Below, piece by piece: positions 1-10,836 of a stretch of 64,000 nt of DNA. A program made the position numbers and the translations under genes. The number at the start of each line of letters is the position of its first letter. The first letter of the stretch is position 1. This DNA is from Neovahlkampfia damariscottae. Its lineage: Eukaryota; Heterolobosea; Selenaionea; Neovahlkampfiida; Neovahlkampfiidae. The notes below the pieces were generated by a model. It was given only the letters and a program-made list of their open reading frames with translations, was not told the origin of the DNA and made no database searches. Location of the stretch: contig JABLTG010000010.1 of assembly GCA_016618085.1 (NCBI GenBank), positions 1 to 64,000 of the forward strand, in the 5' to 3' direction.

Positions 1-660
1 TTAAGTCTTTCATTTGGTGGAAGAACAAGAAGATTTTATGAAAAGAAATTAGGTGACTATGATGATTATTCAGATTTAGTTCGTTTTATTACAATATTGA
101 ATAAAACAACTGATGCTGATTTTCCAACAGAATTCCAAAAGATTTTTGAAGTGGAAAGCTACTTGAGACAATTAGTTGTAGAAATTGCAACTGCTAACTG
201 GGATGGATATACCATCAATCATAATAATTATATGCTTTATCTTGATTCCAAGACAAAGAAATTTAATTTTATCAGTTATGATTTTGATCTTGTTCTTCAA
301 CACATGAATCTTGCAAGAACAAATATTTATGAATGGCAATCAACATTGACACCATTTCCACCTTATGAGATTAAAGAATCACCACTCACTGGAAGAATTA
401 TGAAGGTTCCTCAATTCAGAAAACGATTCACTGAAATATTTCGCATGTTCCTTGATAAAGTTTTCAATTCAAAAAGTGAATTGATTTTAAGAATGAAAAA
501 AATTTTAGATGCTTTGAAAAAGGATGTCGAAAAAGATTTATTTTTTCCGTTGGATTATTTTGGTTATGAAAGAAATTTTCAAAGTTGGTTAAGAGGTTTC
601 AAGGAAACTGAATATTTCATTGAAGCAAGATATAAACATGCAAGAGAGCAATTAGATTAA
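1..660 (+). CDS. CotH-kinase-family protein, C-terminal part
   Basis: The frame is open from base 1 and ends with TAA, so the N terminus lies outside the window; about 219 residues are visible. The stretch ATANWDGY, then NHNNYMLY, then FISYDFDL about 25 residues later matches the conserved core of CotH kinase-like proteins, in which the last Asp-rich motif binds metal. The tail FIEARYKHAREQL is typical of the end of this fold. In bacteria and fungi the family includes secreted or surface kinases that phosphorylate spore-coat or other exported proteins; the substrate here cannot be read from sequence. No intron is needed in the visible part. Codon use is like the neighbours, so there is no sign of recent bacterial transfer. 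The family call is fairly secure; the role is not known. Confidence 0.75.
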   Translation, partial: LSLSFGGRTRRFYEKKLGDYDDYSDLVRFITILNKTTDADFPTEFQKIFEVESYLRQLVVEIATANWDGYTINHNNYMLYLDSKTKKFNFISYDFDLVLQHMNLARTNIYEWQSTLTPFPPYEIKESPLTGRIMKVPQFRKRFTEIFRMFLDKVFNSKSELILRMKKILDALKKDVEKDLFFPLDYFGYERNFQSWLRGFKETEYFIEARYKHAREQLD

Positions 661-861
661 AATAAAATTTATTCCGAAATTAAGCGATTTATCCGATCTA
701 TTTTTAGAACAGAGAGGCAAATGGAATAGAGAAATCATGAAAGTATCTGATTTTTTATCTGAGATATATTGATTGTTTCATCCAAATTTGGTGATTGTTG
801 AACGTTGGCCTTCTAATTGTTTTGATAAATTTCATTGGTCTGTCTGAAGAATTAAAACTCC

Positions 862-3800
862 ATGATTCAAATAACGAGGGTGTTACTCTTCATTAGTTTT
901 TTTATTATCGCACACTCTCAAAATTGCACCTTTTCAACAGGATGTTTTGACTGTTTAGAAAAACCGAGCTGTGGTAATTAACTCTCTTTTTCTAATAATT
1001 TAGTTTGGTGTGGATTGGAAAACAAATGTAAACCTGAAAATTATGCATGCTTTGAACAACCAATTTACTTTTTAGCTGATAAAAATACAAAAAGAACAGA
1101 TAATATTTCAACAATTTTTCCAGTTTTACCTAAAATTTATCCGTCAAATTATTTTGACAATTTTGCTCCTTGGAATATTTCTTTTCAATGCAAAAATTAC
1201 ACAACTGTAAAATCTGTTGATTTTTGTCCAGACTTTAAAAGTAAAAAAAGATATTTTTTAACAATTTCGAAAAAAAGGTAAGCATTGAATTGCAATAACA
1301 ATCAGTACAATTACAAGCTCCTAATGGTGAAACTGTTAAGAATTTAGTTGAAGCTATTCCTACCCAGCCATTGTTAAATTTTCAAAATGCAAAAAATGGA
1401 TCAAACTTCATTGAATCAACGTATTTAAATGAATTCACTGCTATACCTGGTACTTTTTTCTTTCAAAATTCAATTCCAAAATCAAAATTTTTTTCATTTT
1501 TTTACGAAATTATCCACTCCAATACAATTAGAAATTCACCATATTTCGTGAATGACGAGACGAAGAATTTAAAGTTCAGTGATTTATCTTTAACAGGACC
1601 TCCTACTACTGTTTCGGTTGGATATGCAGCGATTTTACAAGACAAAAATGGAAAATTTCAATGTTCGTTTGCAGCTGAAAAACATGTCATTAGAATTCAA
1701 CCAATATTCGAATCATTTTTTGGGATTTTGTTTATCATTGTTTTTTGTGCAAATATTATTGTTTCAGTTATATTTTTATTTTTGATGTTGTGTTGCAATG
1801 GTCATTATACATACACTGTCAGGCAAAAAGGAAGCGCTCATAGAAATTACAATTTTCCAAAGTCATTGGTACTTGATTGCATCATCACTATGATAAGACC
1901 GATCAATTATAAAGATGTAGAATTCATTGGAACCCAAGCGTATTTCTATTTGAAATATTATCGAAGTTTGATGTATGCAGGAATTGGAATCCTTATCACC
2001 AGTATTCCATTGATAGTTTTGGATGTTATTTTATCTAATTACAAATTTACAACTTATGATTTCAGTACAATTTCATTTGCTTCTGTAAATTTGGATGACG
2101 TTTATTTGTCACTTTTTTCTTTGGTTTATATGGCAATGGCTTTTGTTCAAATTTTTTTCACTTTTATTTTTATCACATCAATATCATATTTTGCAAGAGT
2201 TACTTTACCTGAAGAATCAGAGTCAACAAGAACCTTGTTGATAACAGGAATTCCATTGGATATTGATAATGAAGAATTAGTTTTGAACAATTTCATTTCA
2301 AAGAAATTCTTCAAAAGAGGAGATATTGCAGCTGTTAATCTTTGTTATGTTTTTGAGAATTTGAAAAAATTGGCAAACAAGAAAATGAAATTGAACACAA
2401 AGTATCATGAATTTCTATCTGCAAAAGAAAAAAACCAGGAAAGAAAGAAATGGTACCAATGCTGCAGGCACAAAAACATTGATGACAAAATTGAAAGAAT
2501 TACTGAAGAACTCACTGTGATAGATAAATTGATCGATGATGAGATGCAAAAACCATTAGTTACAACTGGAAATGCTTTCATCACTTTTAAAACAAAAGAA
2601 TCAGCTCAAAAGTGTATCAAACTTTCGAAAAATGGATGGAAGGCGTTTTCAGAAAATAAGAATGAGATCAATGTTCCTGAAGAGAAAGAATTTGAAGATA
2701 TAACACTCAAAGGAATTGAAACTGACCATACAAATTCTGAAGTTGAAATAGAAACTAATCAAATATTTGAAGACAAAAAGGAATTTTTGAAAACACTGTC
2801 ATTTTCATATGCTCCTCAGCCTTCGTCCATTATTTGGGAAAACTTGAAATTTTCACCAAAAAACAAGTTTATTAGACAATTTTTAGGAATGATCATTGTT
2901 GTTCTCGTATTCATTACAGTTGCAAGTATTAATTTAATAGTTGATGCGTTGTCCAGAATAAGAGCTATTTTTTCAATCCCACTATCAAATTTTTACCTAC
3001 AATCAAATAGAGTTATTCAATTCATCTTCAATACATTTTCACTATTTTTAGATGCTGAAATTATTGTAACCATCATATCAGTTGTTTTCACTTTTATAAC
3101 AATCAGAGTGCTCACAAAATTTGTCAAAAAATATTCAATAGTTGATGAAATGAAGTTAAATGCAAGAGGAGTTTTGTTCTTTTTATTTTTGAATGCATTC
3201 ATCGTTCCAAAAATTTCTATTTCATATTTTGGTTTTCAAGTTGCTTTTTCATCAAATTCAACATACAGCACATATGACTATTTCATACAACAATTGACTC
3301 CAGCTGTCCTGACTGTGATCATTTTAGTACCAATGTTAGTTGGAAGTAAGTTTTGATTTGTTAATATTCTTTTCCAGCTTTGACTAGAGGATTTCAAGTC
3401 TTTCATATCATTTCACAATATTTGATCAAAGGATCAATCAAGAGAATTGAATATCAGTATACCATGCCTATTGGAATCACTATTTATAATTTTATTCATA
3501 TTTTATACTTCAGCACTGTCATTCCAATCGTTGCAGTTATTGGAGTATTGAACTATATCTATGATTTCTTTATGGTGAAAGCATCAATTTATTATTTCCA
3601 CAAAACAAGTGAAAATCATGGAAGTACATTTTTAAGAGAATCAGTCAGAAATTTATTATTTTTCGTTTTGCTTTATCCTTTCATTTTGACTCTTTTATTC
3701 ATGAGATTCAAGTTGTATTACTTCATTCCCTTTTCAATTGTTTTATTCATTTTGGTTGTTACTTTTTCAATTTCATTTTATTTGATATTTAAATACCTTA

Positions 3801-3964
3801 AATCAAGAAAAATTGAAAAGAAATTCAATACAAATTTCAAAGAAGAATTTGAACCAGAGGATGGATTTAGATACAAACATCCATTGAAAGATTATAAAAA
3901 CTTTAAACAATATTCAAGTTTATCTCATGATATTGAAGCAACATCATCAGAAAGTATTCAATAA
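862..3964 (+). CDS. OSCA/TMEM63/CSC1-type channel with secreted PSI-like N terminus
   Basis: The model has four exons with introns at 974-1003, 1278-1305 and 3346-3377, giving about 1003 residues. The start has a clear signal peptide (MIQITRVLLFISFFIIAHS) followed by a cysteine-rich PSI-like segment (CFDCLEKPSC, then WCGLENKC). The first membrane helix of the channel domain lies near 1700-1790. Family hallmarks are RTLLITGIP after a membrane segment, a long cytosolic RRM-like loop, and the sequence APQPSSIIWENL before the last group of membrane helices. The family comprises mechanically or osmotically gated cation channels and lipid scramblases of plasma or internal membranes. The reading frame across the second intron is off by one base next to an A7 run at 1270-1276, so a homopolymer error is likely. 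A CATTGG box lies about 24 bp before the ATG. The PSI-like extension is unusual. Confidence 0.8.
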
Positions 3965-4455
3965 ATTTTCATCAAACGGTCACAATTGATATCAGTGGGA
4001 GAATTTAATTCCAATAATTCTTCTTCGGATGTTGGACCAATCAAAATATGGGGAATAAAAATCAGGATGTATGAAGTAATCTCAATTGCTTCTTTTGTTT
4101 CAGACCTAACCATCATTTTTTATGTTCATACTAACTTGTTTTCAGTGATAAAAAATTCTTGAAGTTCCTCGAAGTTCAGCTATTATGTGATTGCAATGTA
4201 AGTGGTAATCAAAATATTGATAACATTACACCATTGCATATATTTAGTTCCGATTGATAGTTGGTATCAAGTGACTTGGTAATCTGTTGATTTGAACAAA
4301 GATAAAAAATATTGAAGAAAATTGTTCCCACAAGTCCATTGTCAACAATTTTTACTAATTTCAATAGTTTAAAATCATGTTCAGTTTTTGATTCTTCACC
4401 CAATAAGAAAATTCTTTACCATCCAATCAAACAGATTTCTTTTCGTCAAAAAAAC
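3965..4455. other. intergenic stretch with decayed coding-like sequence
   Basis: No intact gene is seen. A plus-strand frame around 4143-4258 reads like the end of a short repeat protein (it contains NITPLHIF, ankyrin-like) and then stops, with no credible start or partner exon. This may be a gene remnant. The last part, with CCAATCA at 4423-4429, is the promoter of the following acyl-CoA synthetase gene. Confidence 0.4.
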
Positions 4456-6566
4456 ATGAGCTGGTTATTGATCTTGTTCACCTCATTTTTGGGTTTATTT
4501 ATTTTTCTCTATATTTTGACAAAACCAAAGAGAAGAAAACAACATCTTGATCATCCAAAAGTAGTTCAAATAGATTCAAAAGAAAAAAATCGTTCAAAGA
4601 TTTATCGTCACTTTTTATCAAAAGATGGATTACTCACTGAAAGTTCATTCAAAGGATATCCATCGGGGAAAACGTTGTATGAATCTTTTATGGAAGCAGT
4701 TGAAAAACGACCTTCAAATGATTGTTTGGGAACAAGAATGAATGATGGTGGATATAACTGGATTACTTATAAGGATTTAGAACAAAGAGCAACATTATTT
4801 GGATCTGGATTGTTACAAATTGGAGCAAAATCAAAAGAACTAATTGGAATTTTTTCAGGAAATAACGAAGAATGGACAGTATCTGATAGAGCTCTTATCA
4901 TGTATTCCATGACTTCAGTGCCTTTGTATCAAGTATTATTTTATTTTTTTTTTTAATTTTTTAAAGACATTAGGACAAGAAGCTGTAGATCATATTCTCA
5001 ATATTTGTGAAATCAAAATCATAATATCAACACCAAAACATATTCCAACTTTACTAGCAACAAAATCTAAATTTTTAAAAACGATTGTTGTGATTGGAGA
5101 TGATTTTAAAGATTTAGAAGTAAAGACAAATGATACTGATGTAAAATTAATGAAATTTTCAGACATGTATCATTTAGGAAAAATTAATGTCATGAAACAT
5201 ATTCCTCCGTCAAAGGATGATATTTGCACGATTTCCTTTACTTCAGGAACAACAGGTGAGTTTTTTTCGAAAAAAATAATTGACTTTTAATAGGTGTTCC
5301 AAAAGGTGTTATGTTATCTCATGGAAATATTATGACTGCTATTAAACCAGTTTTGATTGAAATGAATTATGGAGAAGATGTTCATATCAGGTAAAAAATT
5401 TTTTTTGACATTTTGAAAGTTATCTCCCTATGGCTCATGTTATGGAAAGAATTCTTCAAACTGTCATGTTTCATCATGCTGGTAAAATTGGATTTTTCCG
5501 TGGAGATCCAACAAAACTATTGGATGATGTTATGTGTCTAAAACCAACCATTTTCGCATCTGTACCAAGAGTTTATAACAAAATCTATGATGCTGTCACT
5601 TCTCAAATTGAAAAAAAAGGAGGACTTACAAAGAAATTATTCGATTTTGCGTACAATACAAAATTGGAAATGTTGAAAGATGGATATCAACCATGTATCC
5701 ATTCTTTTTGGGACTATTTGGTATTTTCAAAAATTAAAGAAAGATTAGGTGGTAAGGTTCGATATTTAATCACAGGTTCTGCTCCAATATCCAAAGAAAC
5801 AATGAATTTCTTGAGAATTTGTTTTTCATGTCCAATTATTGAAGCTTATGGACAAACTGAAACAGCAGGTATTGCTACATTATCTCAAATTGATGATGCT
5901 TCAGTTGGAAATGTTGGACCTCCTTCTGTCAATAATGAAATTTGTCTAGAAGATGTTCCAGAAATGAATTATTTCCACAATGACAAAAATCCATGTGGAG
6001 AGATTTTAGTTCGATCAGCAGAACCATTCAAAGGATATTATAAAGAACCAGAAAAAACAAAAGAAACAATTGATCAAAATGGTTGGGTCCACACAGGAGA
6101 TATTGGAACTATTCTTCCAAATGGATCATTGAAGATTATTGACAGAAAGAAAAATATTTTCAAGTTATCACAAGGCGAATATATTGCTCCAGAAAAAATA
6201 GAAAATATTTGTGTTCAAATGCCAATCATACAAGCTATTTGGGTGACTGGTGATTCATTTCATTCTTATGTAATTGCATTTGTTGTTCCATTTCCAGATG
6301 CTTTTCTTTCAAAAGCCAAAGAAATGGGAAAAGAAGAAAATTTGGAAAAACTATGCAAGGACGCAGAAATGAATGAAATTGTATTAAAAGAAATGGAAGA
6401 ATTTGGAAAATCTAAGGGATTGAATAAATTAGAAATTCCAAAGATTATTTATTTGGAACCTGATATGTGGACCCCAGAAAGTGATCTTTTAACACCAACC
6501 ATGAAAACTAAAAGACCATCATTTCAAAAATACTATCAAAATATTATCGATAGAATCTATAAATAA
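4456..6566 (+). CDS. ACSL: long-chain acyl-CoA synthetase
   Basis: Four exons (introns 4933-4966, 5256-5293, 5391-5419, each 29-38 nt) join in frame to give about 669 residues. The enzyme activates fatty acids to acyl-CoA through an acyl-adenylate. The start has one membrane anchor (residues 3-22) followed by a basic stretch, typical of ACSL enzymes of the ER, peroxisome or mitochondrial outer face. The ATP-binding motif TSGTTGVPKGV is split by intron 2; YLPMAHVMER, EAYGQTETAG and GWVHTGDIG follow in the expected order, and the C-terminal catalytic lysine region TPTMKTKRP is present. The length matches the family. The ATG at 4456 was chosen because the membrane anchor begins there and CCAATCA lies 27 bp upstream. 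Nothing appears broken. Confidence 0.95.
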
Positions 6567-6583
6567 AATTTGAAAATTTTTAT

Positions 6584-8039
6584 TTAAAGTTCTTTTAAGG
6601 CAGCAGTTGCATCTTGATTACCACCATCAGCTGCTTTTTTATACCAAAGTTTAGCTTTTTCAATATTCTTTTCTGTTCCATCTCCATTCTCATAGAAGAT
6701 TCCAACAGTGTATTGTGCATCAACATTTCCATGTTTTGCTGATTTTAAATACCATTCAAAAGCTAATTTTAAATTGCTTTCTACACCATCTCCATCTTCA
6801 TAACATTGACCAACTTCAATTTGAGCTTTTGAATAATTTTGTTTTGCTGATGCCATAAAACAATCAAATTTCTTTTTGGAGTCATGAGGAACACCAAGTC
6901 CTTTCATGTAGCATAATCCTAGTTGATAATACCCAAAAGCATCATTTTTTTCAATTGATTTGTTCAAATAATGAATCATTGAATTCAAATTTTTATCAAC
7001 ACCTTTTCCGAATTTATAACATAATGCTAAATTGGAATTTCCTAAAGATAAACCTTGTTCTGCAGATTTTTTGAACCAATTATATGATTGAGAATCACTT
7101 TTTTCAACACCATATCCTTGTGCGTAGCCTAGAATCTTTAGTTTTAGTTGAACTTACATTGTGCTAAAGTGAATTGTGCATACATATTTCCATTCTGTGC
7201 AGCGGTCTTCATCCAGAAAACCATGGTCTCATTATTTTGTAAAATCATATTCGCCTTTGCAACAGCAAACATTTCATCAACATCATCTGGATCTGTTGCT
7301 ATTAAATCTTGTAATATTTGAGTTCCATCTAATTTATGTGAATGGAGATTTGCCAAAGATTCACCATAATAACATAAAACCACTTTGTCATTTGGATTTT
7401 CTTTTAAGTATTTTTCACAAATTTGATTGATCTTCTCAAATTCTCTAATGTAGTGAAGAGAAAACACATGTGAAATAATTGAGTTTTTGTTTGAAAAATC
7501 AAACGAATCTAAATTGAAATCTGAGTCAATTTCAGGTGTCTCTTCATGAATTTCTTGTTTAATTACATCTTTTTTTGTTTCATCTTTTACCTCTTGTTGT
7601 TTTATTTCCACATTTTTTGTTGGTTGAATTTTAGGTTTTTCTACTGATTTGATAGGTTCTGATTTCATTTCAACTTTTGGTTCAACATTTTTTTGGTTTT
7701 GTTCTTTTGGTTTTTCTTTCACCGTTTTGTCTGTTTCTTTCAAATTTTCTTTCAGTTCATCAAATTCTACTTGTGACAAAATGTGTTTTTTCAAAAGTTC
7801 TTCATATTTTTTAATTTTTTGCAAACTCTCTTTTGAATAATCAGTTGTTTCTTCATCTTTCAATGGTTTAACAGATATTTTTAAATGTGGTTTTTTTGAA
7901 CCACGATGAGAAAAATCTAAACATTGTTGACAAGTTTTGAAACCACAGTTTTCATGGTTGCAAAGATATAAAGCATCAAAGTCACCACAAATTTCTTCGG
8001 AGTCAATATTTTGTTCAACTTACGGCAAAGTGCAGACAT
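6584..8039 (-). CDS. zinc-finger plus Sel1-repeat protein
   Basis: Three exons with two 29-nt introns (7995-8023 and 7129-7157) give 465 residues. The short first exon MSALC is completed by the second to give a B-box-like cysteine/histidine cluster (CQICG, LYLCNHENC, FKTCQQC, FSH, KKPH) over the first 50 residues. A lysine/glutamate-rich low-complexity linker follows (about residues 60-160), then about six Sel1-like repeats of the form (A)xxxLGxxYxxGxGVxxD to the C terminus. Sel1 repeats form alpha-solenoids that scaffold other proteins, often in ER-associated degradation or signalling. The combination suggests an adaptor, possibly linked to ubiquitin pathways; that is inference. A CCAAT-type box (TTGGCCAA) lies near 8053. 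It is convergent with the acyl-CoA synthetase, 17 bp apart. Confidence 0.8.
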
Positions 8040-8107
8040 TAGAAATAAAATATTGGCCAATGAAATAAATATTTCTAAAAACAGAGTTTTTTAACATCAC
8101 AAGAGAT

Positions 8108-8334
8108 TGCCAAACTGAAAAGCAAGAAGAAGATTTTACAGTTCAAACTGGAGATCAAAAATTAGCACTTGATATTCTCAAAGGAAAATTTGAAGAACAA
8201 AATTTCACGAAACTTTCGAAAAAAACGCCTTCAAAGCAAAACAAGAATTAAATTCAAAGAGTTGATGAAAGAATTGCGACAATTAACAAACTCTTCAAAT
8301 GTGTTGGAAATAAAGAAAAAAAAAAAAGAACACT
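8108..8334 (+). pseudogene. possible coding remnant
   Basis: On the plus strand this stretch reads as protein-like sequence (for example DQKLALDILKGKFEEQNF, later VDERIATINKLF) but a stop codon interrupts the frame and no start with a promoter box fits. It lies between two minus-strand genes. I do not recognise a family. It could be an exon of an unfinished gene model or a decayed fragment. Confidence 0.25.
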
Positions 8335-9483
8335 TCAAAAGAAAAATTTTACATCAACTAATTTTGGAGTCATTTTCATTTTACAGGGAACTTGAAATTT
8401 CCAAATTTCTTCAATTTCTTTACGATCATGATAAAATACAATCTGATTTTTGATACACTTAATTTCACAATAACCTACATCAATATTTTCAGAACAAACA
8501 AATCTCTTTTCTCTCATTGAATAAATCATCAGTTTGGTGGCGTCTTTGTTTTCTTTCATTACAACTAACATGAAAAGATAATCGGAATTTTCAGAAAAGT
8601 CACAAGAATAAATCATAACCAGCCCCAAACTGGAACAACTAATAGTACAAAATGATTTTTCAATTTCATGGGTGTATTTTTGATGATCTATCATTTGATA
8701 AATTCTCATCGTTTTTTCAAAATAATTCTCACAAACAATAAATTCACCATTTCCAGAAATACAACGAATAAAATCATCAACAAAGATTGTTTTTTTTGTT
8801 GATAGATCTGTAACACTATGTTCAGTTGTAATAAACCTTTTCACAAATTTTGAATCATAGGAAAAAGGTATTGTAGTGAAAGTAGTTTTTTCATCATCAA
8901 TAACTTTAATATTATCTGGTGTATTGTTGATCAATCCATTGACATAGATAACATCATCAAATTGATGAATTGCTGTGACATCCCAGAATTTTTCATTTGT
9001 CACTGATTTTATTTTGGCAGTGAAACATGAAACAGATGTACAATTGGAAATGAATGAATCTTTAAAGAATGAGAGAAATTTTTTTTCATCTGTAGACTCC
9101 ATTGTCATGTGGTATATCGATATTTCAATCTCATGATGAAAAAAATATTTCCAATGAATATAAAATTCGTCAGGTTTTGATTGATAAAATTCATACAAAC
9201 TGAGATGTTCAATTTGTTCATGAAAGTCATTGTTTATGAAATTTTCAAAATTAATAATTTTTGAGGAATTTGTTGATGAATCATAGAATGCTATGATGCT
9301 TGGTGATAAAAATTTCCAAATTAATGATTTGTTAAAAATCAAATGTTGATTATGATAATTTCTTTGTGAGTAGAATACAGGTCTCACTGGAAAATCAATT
9401 TGATGAGATGTTTCGTGCTTGAAATATTTTTGTATAAATGGAATTGTTAAATTCTGGATGAAACAAAAAACACTTGAAGACAT
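8335..9483 (-). CDS. unrecognised 382-residue protein
   Basis: A single long open frame starts MSSSVFCFIQNLTIPF and has a CCAAT box at 9508-9512, about 25 bp upstream, like the other genes here, so it is probably real. I recognise no domain. The sequence is rich in short beta-like stretches with recurring aromatic residues (for example IWKFLSPSIIAFYDSS, FWDVTAIHQFDD, IYSMREKRFVCSENI), which could be a diverged beta-propeller. No signal peptide or membrane helix is seen. It ends in TGA, whereas every other confident gene in the window ends in TAA. The last four codons (GTAAAATTT...) also look like a 5' splice site, so the true C terminus may lie in a further exon. Confidence 0.6.
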   Translation of the reverse strand: MSSSVFCFIQNLTIPFIQKYFKHETSHQIDFPVRPVFYSQRNYHNQHLIFNKSLIWKFLSPSIIAFYDSSTNSSKIINFENFINNDFHEQIEHLSLYEFYQSKPDEFYIHWKYFFHHEIEISIYHMTMESTDEKKFLSFFKDSFISNCTSVSCFTAKIKSVTNEKFWDVTAIHQFDDVIYVNGLINNTPDNIKVIDDEKTTFTTIPFSYDSKFVKRFITTEHSVTDLSTKKTIFVDDFIRCISGNGEFIVCENYFEKTMRIYQMIDHQKYTHEIEKSFCTISCSSLGLVMIYSCDFSENSDYLFMLVVMKENKDATKLMIYSMREKRFVCSENIDVGYCEIKCIKNQIVFYHDRKEIEEIWKFQVPCKMKMTPKLVDVKFFF

Positions 9484-9685
9484 GTGTATTGATAAAAAAT
9501 GAATTCACCAATAGAATCCAAATTGCTGTATTTGGTGATTTTTCAAATTCTTAGACCAAAAATTTTATTGTAGGTACTTTCAGATAAAAACTAAATCCAT
9601 TCCAAATTTTCCGAAAGCGTATTGATTCAACCAATCAAATCAGAAACCTAAGGAATAGACGTTCGTTTTCGGAAAAAAAAAAGTA

Positions 9686-10717
9686 ATGAAAATTCTTGTC
9701 ATACTCAGCTTATTCGTACTTTTATGCCAATGTAAAAACTTTGATATCAAAACACAACTCATTGCTGGAGGAACAAAAGCAACTTCTGGCCAAATTCCTT
9801 ACGCAGTTGCTTTGACAGAAAATGATGAAATCACTCATTTCTGTGGAGGTTCTCTAATTAACAAAGACTGGATTTTAACAGCTGCTCATTGTTTTGATAA
9901 CGGTACTCAAATAGCAGATGTTACATTTATATTAGGAAGATTAAATTTACCTTCACAAACAGGAGGTATAGCATTAACAGCAAAAAGGGCTATTATACAT
10001 CCTTCATATGATGAAAGAAATACAGAAACTAATTATGATATCGCTTTGGTTGAACTTTCAACTTCAGTTGCAGAAACAGCAGAAATTAAATATATTACAC
10101 CTCATCAAGGAGACGATGTGCCTGTTGGAACTAACGTAGTGGTATCAGGATGGGGCACAACACCTGCAACACCTAAAGATTCAAGTCCTGATCTCTTAAC
10201 TGTCTCGGTTCCAATACAACACGTAGCTGATTGTGATTTGACAGATGCTGCAGGTTCAGTGAGATATTGTGCATATTCATCAAGTCCAATTAAAGATTCA
10301 TGTGGAGGTGATTCAGGTGGACCACTTGTTTGGACTTCAAATAATGTTGATTATTTGATTGGTGTTGTATCTTATGGATCCAGCGTAAAACAATTTTTTT
10401 TAATATTTTAGGGAGCTTGTGGTAATGTTGATACTTTTGGTGTATACACTAAAGTTAAAAGTTATATTTCTTGGATGAAACAATACGTACCTTTTCCAGT
10501 GACATCTTCAGTCACATGTTTTGGAATATCAGCATCAGATCAATCAGTTTGCTCAGGAAGAGGAACATGTACAGCTACTGATATTTGCTCTTGCAATAAA
10601 GGATATACTGGAAATCAATGTCAAACTCTTGTTGTTGATTTTGGTTCTGCAAGTTCAATGAGTTTCAGTATTTTTGGAATCTTGATGTTTATGGCAATAA
10701 TTTACTTATTTAATTAA
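9686..10717 (+). CDS. secreted trypsin-like serine protease with EGF-like tail
   Basis: Two exons (27-nt intron 10385-10411) give 334 residues. A signal peptide (about residues 1-16) is followed by an S1A peptidase domain. The catalytic triad is intact: His in TAAHC, Asp in NYDIALVEL and Ser in GDSGGP. An EGF-like module follows (CSGRGTC, CSCNKGYTGNQC, near residues 280-310), then a C-terminal hydrophobic segment (SSMSFSIFGILMFMAIIYLF) with almost nothing behind it. That end suits a membrane or GPI anchor, so the enzyme is probably a surface protease. The mature N terminus is not the classical IVGG but LIAGG, preceded by a short pro-segment. It is the upstream member of a tandem pair about 120 bp apart. 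CCAATCA lies at 9631-9637. Confidence 0.93.
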
Positions 10718-10836
10718 GACTTCAATAAATTTTAAAAATTTTTTTTTTCTTCAACCGAAAAACGTGAATTGAAACTGGCCAATAAAAATCAAAACGAAAG
10801 AACGTTTTTCTCAGCAACGGTCCTCTAAGAAACAAG

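Noticed and set aside
1-660. Recent bacterial transfer of the CotH gene
   Set aside because: Base composition and codon use are like the neighbours, and eukaryotic CotH proteins are known.
7176-7840. Plus-strand frames opposite the Sel1-repeat gene
   Set aside because: They lie within well-supported exons of the minus-strand gene and have no promoter box or domain.
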